From contig PULL01000015.1 of assembly GCA_003550945.1 (NCBI GenBank), positions 1-8,411 on the forward strand: a stretch of DNA of 8,411 nt. Direction: 5' to 3'. The notes below the pieces were generated by a model. That model was not told the origin of the DNA. It ran no database searches and was given only the letters and a program-made list of their open reading frames with translations. The first letter of the stretch is position 1; each line of letters begins with the position of its first letter. Origin of the DNA: Thioalkalivibrio sp. Its GTDB lineage: Bacteria; Pseudomonadota; Gammaproteobacteria; Ectothiorhodospirales; Ectothiorhodospiraceae. Both the position numbers and the translations under genes were made by a program. Shown piece by piece: positions 1 to 5,848 of the stretch.

Positions 1-277
1 CCGCGGCGTGACCGGGCTGGTACGCATGGGCGGGCATGTGCCGGTGGTACCCGCCGCGGTGATCGAGGGGTTGCGCGCGCGAGCCGACGCCGAGAACTGC
101 ATCGACCTGCAGCCCGAGGACGGCTTCGCCCCAGACGACCGGGTGCTGATCACCGAGGGACCGCTCGCGGGTCTGGAAGCGGTGTTCCGCGCACGCAACA
201 GCCAGGAGCGGGTGGTGGTGCTGCTGAACCTGATGCAGGTGACCCTGCCGGTACATGCGATCACCCGCGCACGTTGA
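1..277 (+). CDS. rfaH: RfaH-like transcription antiterminator (NusG paralogue), 3' part only
   Basis: This is the C-terminal 91 residues of a NusG-family specialised antiterminator; the 5' end lies before the window and the frame is open from base 2. RfaH travels with RNA polymerase after recruitment at an ops site and promotes expression of long surface-polysaccharide operons. Visible evidence: the segment RGVTGLVRMGG followed by VPVVPAAVIEGLRA matches the end of the RfaH N-terminal domain (E. coli has RGVSHFVRFGA and IVPSAVI). A KOW-type C-terminal domain follows, with VLITEGPLAGLEAVF and VVLLNLMQV, parallel to VIITEGAFEGFQAIF and LLLNLI of E. coli RfaH. The ITEG motif and the LLNL core favour RfaH over housekeeping NusG. 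About 70-75 N-terminal residues are missing compared with the roughly 162-residue E. coli protein. It stops at TGA 275-277. The polysaccharide precursor genes downstream fit the assignment. Confidence 0.88.
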   Translation, partial: RGVTGLVRMGGHVPVVPAAVIEGLRARADAENCIDLQPEDGFAPDDRVLITEGPLAGLEAVFRARNSQERVVVLLNLMQVTLPVHAITRAR

Positions 278-552
278 GGCACGGCCGCCGTTGGATCAAG
301 GTTTCGCAGCCCGGGCCGCTATACGGACCAGTTGGATTCGGAGAAGCTGAGTGAACCGCGGGGCGGTGATCCGTTCGGGCCCCTGGGGCCGGGCTGCGGC
401 GCTGGCCCTATTCGCGTCTGGCTGCCCGCAAGGATGCAGCGGTGGGCCGATGAAGGATTTCGACCGGAATCGGGTAAAAACGCAGCGTTTGTGCCCGCTG
501 GGCGGATGCGCTGCGAAAATCTGACCTTTCAATCAACTCTGGGAACCCTGAA
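278..552. other. Intergenic region between rfaH and ugd
   Basis: This 275-bp gap has no convincing gene; the short frames in it lack a plausible start and family resemblance. It is GC-rich and contains a perfect odd palindrome, GGCCCC-T-GGGGCC, at 378-390 with no following T-tract. The segment 374-393 resembles 5709-5728 in another intergenic region (18 of 20 identical). I see no strong sigma-70 promoter, although its length and the well-spaced ribosome binding site of ugd make independent transcription of ugd plausible. Confidence 0.5.
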
Positions 553-1890
553 ATGAATCTGACCGTCGTCGGCACCGGGTACGTGGGACTCGTCACCGGA
601 ACCTGTTTTGCGGAAATGGGCCACCGCGTAACCTGCGTGGATGTGGACAGTCGCAAGATCGAGAATCTGAAGAACGGCGTTCTCCCGATCTACGAGCCGG
701 GACTGGACGCCATGGTGGCGAACAACGTCCGCGAGAAGCGCCTCGACTTCACCACCTCGCTGCCGGAGGCGATGGAGCACTCGGACGTGTATTTCATCGC
801 GGTTGGCACGCCGCCGGGCGAGGACGGCTCGGCCGATCTGCAATACGTGCTCGCGGTGGCGCGCACGATCGGACAGCACCTCGACCGCTACGCCGTGGTG
901 GTGGACAAGTCCACAGTTCCGGTGGGCACGGCCGAGCGCGTGCGCGCGACGATCATGGAGGAGCTGCAGAAGCGCGGCCGCGAAGTCGAATTCGATGTCG
1001 TCTCCAACCCGGAATTCCTGAAGGAAGGCGCCGCGATCAACGATTTCATGAAGCCCGATCGCATTGTGGTCGGAGCCGAAAGCGAACGCTCGATCGACAT
1101 CATGCGCGAGCTCTACGCCGATTTTACCCGCCGCAGCCACGAGCGACTGCTGGTGATGGGCGTGCGCGACGCCGAGATGACCAAGTACGTTGCCAATGCG
1201 ATGCTCGCGACGAAGATCTCGTTCATGAACGAGGTCGCGAATCTCTGCGACCGGATGCAGGTCGACGTGGAGAACGTGCGCGTTGGCATCGGGTCGGACA
1301 GCCGCATCGGCTATTCCTTCATTTATCCTGGTTGTGGCTACGGCGGTTCCTGCTTCCCCAAGGACGTGAAGGCCCTGATCCGAATGGCGGCCGCGCACGA
1401 CTTCTACCCGCGCGTGATGGAGGCGGTGGAGGCGCGTAACGACGAGCAGAAGGGCTACCTGTTCGGCAAGATCACCGCGCACTACGGCCCGCAGCTATCG
1501 GGGCGCACCTTCGGTCTGTGGGGGCTCGCGTTCAAGCCGGGTACCGACGACATGCGCGAGGCGCCGTCGAAGGTGCTGTTGCAACAGCTGATCGTTGCCG
1601 GGGCCAAGGTCCGCGCCTACGACCCGGTCGCGATGGAAGTGGCGCGCGCGGAACTCCCGGCGGAGTGGTTCGAGCAGGGTCACCTGACCTTGGTGAACCA
1701 CCAGTACGACGCACTGGAAGGCGCGGATGCCCTGGCGCTGGTGACCGAATGGAAGCCGTTTCGTCATCCGGACTTTGACGCGATGCGTCGCCTGATGTCG
1801 CCGGACCCGGTGATTTTCGACGGTCGCAACCAGTACCACCCGGAGAGCATCACGGCGGACGGTTTCATCTATTACGGTGTGGGGCGTTGA
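553..1890 (+). CDS. ugd: UDP-glucose 6-dehydrogenase
   Basis: This 445-residue cytoplasmic enzyme oxidises UDP-glucose to UDP-glucuronate with two NAD+, supplying glucuronic acid for surface polysaccharides. An N-terminal Rossmann domain opens with VVGTGYVGLVTG (GxGYVG, residues 5-16) and the NAD-binding acidic VDVD at about 29-32. DKSTVPVGT at 118-126 and SNPEFLKEGAAI at 151-162 supply T121, E154 and E158. K211 and N215 (TKYVAN) and the catalytic C267 with D271 in GYGGSCFPKD complete the set known from the S. pyogenes enzyme, with the same relative spacing. The C-terminal UDP-binding domain contains GLAFKPGTDDMREAPS (324-339). Length is normal. Start ATG 553 has GGGAA at 541-545, seven bases upstream. 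UDP-glucose specificity is preferred over GDP-mannose (AlgD type) because the N-terminal half resembles Ugd/TuaD, although GDP-mannose genes lie next door. Confidence 0.95.
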   Translation: MNLTVVGTGYVGLVTGTCFAEMGHRVTCVDVDSRKIENLKNGVLPIYEPGLDAMVANNVREKRLDFTTSLPEAMEHSDVYFIAVGTPPGEDGSADLQYVLAVARTIGQHLDRYAVVVDKSTVPVGTAERVRATIMEELQKRGREVEFDVVSNPEFLKEGAAINDFMKPDRIVVGAESERSIDIMRELYADFTRRSHERLLVMGVRDAEMTKYVANAMLATKISFMNEVANLCDRMQVDVENVRVGIGSDSRIGYSFIYPGCGYGGSCFPKDVKALIRMAAAHDFYPRVMEAVEARNDEQKGYLFGKITAHYGPQLSGRTFGLWGLAFKPGTDDMREAPSKVLLQQLIVAGAKVRAYDPVAMEVARAELPAEWFEQGHLTLVNHQYDALEGADALALVTEWKPFRHPDFDAMRRLMSPDPVIFDGRNQYHPESITADGFIYYGVGR

Positions 1891-1914
1891 GCGGGATGGC
1901 TTTCAGCCGCGCTC
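1889..1914 (+). other. Weak hairpin at the end of ugd
   Basis: GAGCG (1889-1893) pairs with CGCTC (1910-1914) and GGCT (1898-1901) with AGCC (1905-1908), with unpaired bases between the two stems. No T-tract follows, so it is not an intrinsic terminator by normal criteria. It might slow RNA polymerase or protect a 3' end; chance is also possible. Confidence 0.2.
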
Positions 1915-1990
1915 GACCCACTCTGATCATGGCCCCGTGCTGATCTGACGGTCATGACCGCGGCGGGCCACCCTGAAAGATGAAAAATCG

Positions 1991-2071
1991 AGCCACGGAA
2001 AGCGCGTGCAGACACGGGAAGGGAATTGAATCCTTGTTCGTTTTCCGTGATGTCCGTGTCCTTCCGTGGCT
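1991..2071. repeat. Imperfect inverted repeat upstream of manB
   Basis: AGCCACGGAA at 1991-2000 is the exact reverse complement of TTCCGTGGCT at 2062-2071. In the same register the 31-base arms keep a second matching block (CACGG near 2013-2017 against CCGTG at 2045-2049), about 18 of 31 positions overall. The right arm itself holds three TCCGTG hexamers at 2044, 2053 and 2063, spaced 9-10 bases. The low-complexity CACGGA/TCCGTG composition resembles dispersed intergenic repeats of proteobacteria, but family membership is inferred from appearance only. It fills much of the 224-bp gap between ugd and manB and ends 43 bases before the manB start. Confidence 0.6.
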
Positions 2072-2114
2072 GTATTCTCACCTCAAAAACCACGAACATT
2101 GCCGCTAGACTCCA

Positions 2115-3500
2115 ATGCCCGACTTCTCCTGTTTCATGGCCTATGACATCCGCGGCAAGGTCCCGGAGCAGCTGGACACCACCCTTGCGCGCGACATCGG
2201 CCGCGCCTTTGTCGCCGAAATGGACGCGCGCCGGGTGGTCGTCGGCCGCGACATGCGGCTGGAAAGCCCGGAACTCGCAGTCGCGTTGATCGCGGGGCTG
2301 ACGGCCAGTGGTGCCGACGTGATCGACATCGGTCTGTGCGGCACCGAGGAGGTCTATTTCGGTACCGTGCACCATGGCGCCGATGGCGGGATCATGGTCA
2401 CCGCCAGTCACAACCCGAAGGGCTACAACGGGATGAAACTGGTGCGTGCCGGCGCCCAGCCGATCAGCGGCGACAGCGGCCTGCTGGCGATCCGCGACCG
2501 CATCGCGGCGGCGAATCTGCCGGAGCGGACCGATGCCGCGATCGGAAGGGTTGAGGTCGCCGAGGACAAGACGGCCTACATCCAGCACCTTCTGGGGTAT
2601 GTCGATAGGGCCGCACTGCGTCCGCTCAGAATTGTCGCCGATCCGGGCAACGGTGCGGCCGGGCCGGTAATGCGGCTGCTGGCCGAACAACTGGCGCCGC
2701 TCGAGTTCGTGCTGATCAACGAGCAACCGGACGGTCACTTCCCGAATGGCGTGCCGAACCCGCTGCTGCCCGAGCGACGTGCGGCCACCGCGGCAGCGGT
2801 AAGGGCACATGGCGCCGATTTCGGCATCGCCTGGGACGGCGACTTCGATCGCTGCTTCCTGTTCGATGCCGGCGGACGCTTCATCGAGGGCTACTACCTG
2901 GTGGGGCTGCTGGCCGAGGTGATGCTCGCAAAGCACCCCGGCGCGAGGATCCTGCACGACCCGCGGCTGACCTGGAACACCATCGAGCAGGTGCGTGCCG
3001 CCGGTGGTGTGCCGGTGCAGTCGAAGACGGGGCACGCGTTCATGAAGGAGCGCCTGCGGCTGGAAGATGCCGTTTACGGCGGCGAAATGAGCGCGCACCA
3101 CTATTTTCGGGATTTCGCCTATTGCGACAGCGGGATGATTCCCTGGCTGCTGGTTGCCGAGCTGATCAGCCGCAGCGGGCGCACGCTGGCGGACCTGGTG
3201 GACGCGCGCATGGCGGCGTACCCCTGCAGTGGCGAGATCAACTACCGGGTGCCGGCGGTCGCGCCGGTGATCGAACGGGTTCTGGCACACTACCAGGCGC
3301 AGAATCCTGTGGTGGACCGGACCGACGGGATCAGCCTGGAGTTTCCCGAATGGCGCTTCAACCTGCGTGGCTCGAATACCGAGCCGCTGCTGCGCCTGAA
3401 CGTGGAAACTCGCGGGGATACGCAGGCCGTGGGGCTGCACGTTGCGGAGATCGCGGCGCTGATCGAAGGGACTGCCCCCTCCCCAACCCTCCCCCGCTAG
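2115..3500 (+). CDS. manB: Phosphomannomutase (CpsG/ManB type)
   Basis: This 461-residue alpha-D-phosphohexomutase interconverts mannose 6-phosphate and mannose 1-phosphate, the step before GDP-mannose synthesis; many relatives also act on glucose phosphates. The N-terminus CFMAYDIRGKVPEQL aligns with E. coli CpsG (CFKAYDIRGKLGEEL), as do GTEEVYFGT (76-84) and GMKLVRAGAQPISGD (106-120). Catalytic phosphoserine is S98 in TASHNP (96-101). The metal loop is DGDFDR (241-246), the sugar-specificity loop GGEMSAHHYF (322-331), and the phosphate-binding loop RGSNTEPLLRLN (418-429). Start ATG 2115 is chosen because it gives the CpsG N-terminal length; it has no clear Shine-Dalgarno sequence. ATG 2136 (residue 8) is an alternative. 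The last residues, PSPTLPR, and the TAG stop come from a palindromic repeat rather than from conserved protein. Confidence 0.93.
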   Translation: MPDFSCFMAYDIRGKVPEQLDTTLARDIGRAFVAEMDARRVVVGRDMRLESPELAVALIAGLTASGADVIDIGLCGTEEVYFGTVHHGADGGIMVTASHNPKGYNGMKLVRAGAQPISGDSGLLAIRDRIAAANLPERTDAAIGRVEVAEDKTAYIQHLLGYVDRAALRPLRIVADPGNGAAGPVMRLLAEQLAPLEFVLINEQPDGHFPNGVPNPLLPERRAATAAAVRAHGADFGIAWDGDFDRCFLFDAGGRFIEGYYLVGLLAEVMLAKHPGARILHDPRLTWNTIEQVRAAGGVPVQSKTGHAFMKERLRLEDAVYGGEMSAHHYFRDFAYCDSGMIPWLLVAELISRSGRTLADLVDARMAAYPCSGEINYRVPAVAPVIERVLAHYQAQNPVVDRTDGISLEFPEWRFNLRGSNTEPLLRLNVETRGDTQAVGLHVAEIAALIEGTAPSPTLPR

Positions 3501-3512
3501 CGCGGGGGAGGG
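3487..3512. repeat. GC-rich palindrome containing the manB stop codon
   Basis: CCCTCCCCCGC at 3487-3497 and GCGGGGGAGGG at 3502-3512 form a perfect 11-bp stem around the 4-base loop TAGC. The manB stop TAG (3498-3500) lies in that loop. The sequence has the look of a common intergenic palindromic repeat of GC-rich proteobacteria (CCCTCCCC...GGGGAGGG), an identification made by appearance. No T-tract follows, so it is unlikely to be a strong intrinsic terminator. It could stabilise the manB message or reduce read-through into manC, which starts 63 bases later. Confidence 0.8.
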
Positions 3513-3574
3513 AACATTTCCCCTCTGCCTTGAGCGGGGGCGGTCGTCAATTCACGTGGCGAGGTTGGACGGAC

Positions 3575-4972
3575 ATGATTCATGCAGTGATTCTGGCGGG
3601 TGGCAGCGGTACGCGGTTGTGGCCATTGTCTCGGCGGCAGTTGCCGAAGCAGTTCCTGCGCATCGAAGGTGAGCGCTCGCTGCTGGAGGCGACGCTGGAC
3701 CGCTTGCAGCCGGTGGTCGATGCCGCCAACGCGTTGATCGTCACCGGCGCGGAACACGCGCGGGGCGAGGCCTACCAGGCGCTGCACGACTTTCAGAAGC
3801 TGCTCGAGCCGGTCGGCCGCAACACGGCGCCGGCGATTGCGTTGGCCGCGGCCTGGCTGAGCCGCAACGGCGAGGACCCGGTGCTGGTGGTATTGCCGGC
3901 CGACCACGTGATCCGTGACCGTCCAGCGTTCCACGAGGCCTTGAACCGCGCGATTGCCGCTGCGGAGGACGGCGCGCTGGTCACCTTCGGAATCCGCCCG
4001 ACGCGGCCGGAGACCGGCTACGGCTACATCCGGGCGGTGACGGACGGCATCGCCGTGGTGCCCGTGGAGCGCTTCACCGAAAAGCCGGACCAGGCGACTG
4101 CCGAGGGTTTTATCACCGAGGGCCATTACTGGTGGAACTCCGGCATGTTCGTCTGGAAGGCCTCCAGTATCCTGGCCGAGGTCGAGCGGCACCTGCCGGA
4201 GGTGCACACGGTACTGGACCGCATCCGTGCCGAGTGGGACGCCACCGGCGGCGACGATCCGCAGCCGGCCGTGGAAGCGCATTTCGAGGCGATGCCGTCG
4301 ATCTCGATCGACTACGGCGTGCTGGAGCGCTCGGACCGTGTTCGGCTGGTGCCCTGCGACATCGGCTGGTCCGATGTCGGCAGCTGGGACGCGGTACACG
4401 AACTGGCGGCGCAGGACGAACGAGGCAATGCGTTGCAAGGTAACGCACTGGCGATCGATTGCGAGAACACCATGCTGCACGGGGACCGGCGACTGGTGGC
4501 CGCGGTGGGTGTGCGTGACCTTTGCGTGGTCGAGACCGCGGATGCAATCCTGATCGCCCCGCGCGGCCAGACGCAGCGGGTGCGTGAGGTGGTCGATGAG
4601 CTCAGTCGCCGCGACGCTGCCGAGTGCCGCCTGCACCTGACCGTGCAGCGGCCCTGGGGCAGCTACACGGTGCTGGAGGAGTCTCCCGGGTACAAGATGA
4701 AACGGATCTCGGTAAGCCCGGGTGCGAGCCTGAGCCTGCAGCGGCACCAGCATCGTTCGGAGCACTGGATCGTGGTGTCGGGCACCGCGACGGTGACCCG
4801 CGGAGAAGATGTGTTCACCGTGGCCCCGAACGAGAGCACCTACATCCCGATCGGAGTGCGGCACCGCCTCGAAAACCGGGGCAGGATCCCGCTGCAGATC
4901 ATCGAGGTGCAGGTCGGAGAGTACCTGGAAGAAGACGACATCGAGCGCTTCGAAGACGTCTACGACCGGTAG
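3575..4972 (+). CDS. manC: Mannose-1-phosphate guanylyltransferase / mannose-6-phosphate isomerase
   Basis: This 465-residue bifunctional enzyme (AlgA/CpsB/XanB type) isomerises fructose 6-phosphate to mannose 6-phosphate and makes GDP-mannose from mannose 1-phosphate and GTP. The N-terminal nucleotidyltransferase begins at once with AVILAGGSGTRLWPLSR (4-20) and KQFL (25-28). It continues with VGRNTAPAIALAA (80-92), LPADHVI (107-113), the sugar-binding FTEKP (167-171), WNSGMFVW (187-194) and GWSDVGSWDA (264-273). The C-terminal type II isomerase cupin starts near 358 (QRPWGSYTVLEE). It carries the metal-site segment SLQRHQHRSEHWIVVSG (387-403: H391, H393, E396) and H430 in PIGVRH. Length matches the family (about 465-480). 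ATG 3575 is the start because the family begins there; GAGG at 3561-3564 is ten bases upstream. The frame stays open to 3122, but that part is out of frame with manB and is not coding. Confidence 0.95.
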   Translation: MIHAVILAGGSGTRLWPLSRRQLPKQFLRIEGERSLLEATLDRLQPVVDAANALIVTGAEHARGEAYQALHDFQKLLEPVGRNTAPAIALAAAWLSRNGEDPVLVVLPADHVIRDRPAFHEALNRAIAAAEDGALVTFGIRPTRPETGYGYIRAVTDGIAVVPVERFTEKPDQATAEGFITEGHYWWNSGMFVWKASSILAEVERHLPEVHTVLDRIRAEWDATGGDDPQPAVEAHFEAMPSISIDYGVLERSDRVRLVPCDIGWSDVGSWDAVHELAAQDERGNALQGNALAIDCENTMLHGDRRLVAAVGVRDLCVVETADAILIAPRGQTQRVREVVDELSRRDAAECRLHLTVQRPWGSYTVLEESPGYKMKRISVSPGASLSLQRHQHRSEHWIVVSGTATVTRGEDVFTVAPNESTYIPIGVRHRLENRGRIPLQIIEVQVGEYLEEDDIERFEDVYDR

Positions 4973-5044
4973 TGCGACGAGGGTCCGGCTCTGTGCTGTC
5001 GGACGCGGGCCGAGCCCGCCCGGCGACGCTTCCCCGACTGCCGC
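4973..5044 (+). other. manC 3' flank with small GC-rich hairpins
   Basis: GTCCG (4983-4987) can pair with CGGAC (5000-5004), and GCGGGC (5005-5010) pairs with GCCCGC (5014-5019) around a CGA loop. Neither is followed by a T-tract on the + strand, so intrinsic termination of the manC transcript here is not shown. The opposing terminator at 5045-5072 lies just beyond. Confidence 0.3.
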
Positions 5045-5072
5045 AAAAAAGAACCCCGCCGAGGCGGGGTTC
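5045..5072 (-). terminator. Intrinsic terminator of the DUF302 gene
   Basis: GAACCCCGCC (5051-5060) and GGCGGGGTTC (5063-5072) are perfect reverse complements. Read on the minus strand, the hairpin is followed directly by six Ts (the A-run 5045-5050 on the + strand), the classical intrinsic terminator form. It begins 24 bases after the minus-strand stop codon. In the + direction there is no T-tract after the stem, so it serves mainly the minus-strand gene, though the hairpin could still affect convergent manC transcription. Confidence 0.9.
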
Positions 5073-5096
5073 GTCCGTTACTGCCCGGGAAGGGTG

Positions 5097-5576
5097 TTAC
5101 TTGAGCACGCTCTTGAGGATGACCTCGTTCTCCTGGGTGGCCTCTGCCATTACGGAGGCGACCGTGCCGCCGAAGGCCTGAGCCATCAGGCCGGTGTTCA
5201 TCCGGGAGACGATCACGCGATTGTCGCTGGTCTCATACACGGACACGCGGCAAGGCATCATCGAGGTCACGACTTTCGCGCGGTCCTCCGCAAGGATCTT
5301 GCCTGCGTGATGCGGCTGGCACAGCTCCAGCACCGCGACGCGGCCGACTTCGTAGCCGTAGGGGCTGACGGCGTCGTGGATCATGTGCACCGTCGGCACC
5401 TTCCAGTTGTTCTGGGTGGCGGTGGCTTCGATCAGTGCCACCGTGTCCTCGAAGTTGAAGAGGCTCTCGTCCTCGACAATCATCAGTTTCGGCGCTGCCG
5501 AGAAGGCCGTGAGCATCATCGCCACAACCCCGACCAGGAAGCCCCCTACGCCGGTCATAATAAAACGCTTCTTCAT
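5097..5576 (-). CDS. Membrane-anchored DUF302 family protein
   Basis: This 159-residue protein has a short basic N-terminus (MKKR), one hydrophobic stretch at about 8-28 (signal anchor or uncleaved signal peptide), and then a DUF302-like domain that would lie in the periplasm. Family-like features are F40/F42 and an acidic-rich helix at the start, W58 in NNWKVP, GYEVGRVAVLELCQP (74-88) with C86, and MPCRVSVYE (107-115) with C109. The two cysteines are typical positions in many DUF302 proteins and might bind metal, haem or sulfur species. The function of the family is not established, and members are frequent in sulfur-metabolising bacteria. Start ATG 5576 has GGGGAA eight bases upstream. The gene stands alone, converges on manC, and ends in its own intrinsic terminator. 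Confidence 0.75.
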   Translation of the reverse strand: MKKRFIMTGVGGFLVGVVAMMLTAFSAAPKLMIVEDESLFNFEDTVALIEATATQNNWKVPTVHMIHDAVSPYGYEVGRVAVLELCQPHHAGKILAEDRAKVVTSMMPCRVSVYETSDNRVIVSRMNTGLMAQAFGGTVASVMAEATQENEVILKSVLK

Positions 5577-5603
5577 ATCATGTTCCCCATTTTCAGTTGG
5601 TTA

Positions 5604-5630
5604 AGTATGTTCACAGGCCCCTTAATTCAA
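5604..5630 (-). promoter_or_regulatory. Possible weak promoter for the DUF302 gene
   Basis: On the minus strand, TTGAAT (5625-5630) and CATACT (5604-5609) resemble -35 and -10 hexamers, each 4 of 6, but the 15-base spacing is short. The region is locally AT-rich and lies about 30 bases before the start codon. Weak evidence. Confidence 0.2.
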
Positions 5631-5682
5631 ACGTATTAGAGAATCCTGATGTACGGAAACCATGTTGCCACAGGGTCCTGGT

Positions 5683-5773
5683 GGGTTCAATCGCATTTTT
5701 TCGAAGGTTTCGGGGCCCTGTGGCCGGGGAACGTGCACGAAAGCGCCGATTCGGGTCGGGTTCAATCGGATTT
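5683..5773. repeat. Direct repeats with a 75-bp period in the divergent intergenic region
   Basis: GGGTTCAATCGCATTT (5683-5698) recurs as GGGTTCAATCGGATTT (5758-5773), 15 of 16 identical. Between them, 5709-5728 (TTCGGGGCCCTGTGGCCGGG) matches 374-393 in the rfaH-ugd gap at 18 of 20 positions. The match continues after a 4-base indel (410-421 against 5749-5760, 10 of 12). The arrangement suggests a short dispersed or tandem intergenic repeat unit rather than coding DNA. The region 5577-5848 holds no credible gene. Confidence 0.5.
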
Positions 5774-5789
5774 GAGCATCCCGCCGTGT

Positions 5790-5819
5790 TTGACAATGGT
5801 TGGCGGAAACCCGGTTAAT
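5790..5819 (+). promoter_or_regulatory. Sigma-70-like promoter for the BPSS1780-type membrane protein gene
   Basis: A perfect -35 TTGACA at 5790-5795 is followed after 18 bases by GTTAAT at 5814-5819 (4 of 6 to TATAAT, ending in the favoured TAAT). Transcription would start near 5826, giving a short leader of roughly 23 bases that includes the ribosome binding site before ATG 5849. Confidence 0.5.
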
Positions 5820-5837
5820 GGTGGCTTCATTCACAGC

Positions 5838-5842
5838 GGGAG
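5838..5842 (+). promoter_or_regulatory. Ribosome binding site that selects ATG 5849
   Basis: GGGAG at 5838-5842 lies six bases before ATG 5849, a good distance. It is only three bases before the adjacent in-frame GTG 5846, which is therefore less likely to be the start. Confidence 0.6.
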
Positions 5843-5848
5843 AACGTG

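Noticed and set aside
362..372. Possible ops (JUMPstart) element
   Set aside because: Only the first six bases (GGCGGT) match the consensus GGCGGTAGCNT; the remaining key bases differ, so it is most likely chance.
529..1482. 317-codon open frame on the minus strand opposite ugd
   Set aside because: It is antisense to a gene with all catalytic residues intact; the composition is typical of a shadow frame.
1872..3440. 522-codon open frame on the minus strand opposite manB
   Set aside because: It lies antisense to a clearly conserved phosphohexomutase, its protein is rich in His/Arg/Gln without any recognisable domain, and it arises from the codon bias of the GC-rich gene on the other strand.
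3122..3574. Upstream extension of the manC frame into manB
   Set aside because: The extension is in a different frame from the conserved 3' half of manB and has no family similarity; ManC proteins begin directly at the AVILAGGSGTR motif, matching ATG 3575.
3497..4864. 455-codon open frame on the minus strand opposite manC
   Set aside because: It is a shadow of manC with His/Arg-rich low-information protein and no motif or plausible start context.
5051..5080. Intrinsic terminator for manC on the + strand
   Set aside because: The hairpin is strong, but on the + strand it is followed by GTCCGTTA rather than a T-run; the T-run exists only for the minus strand.
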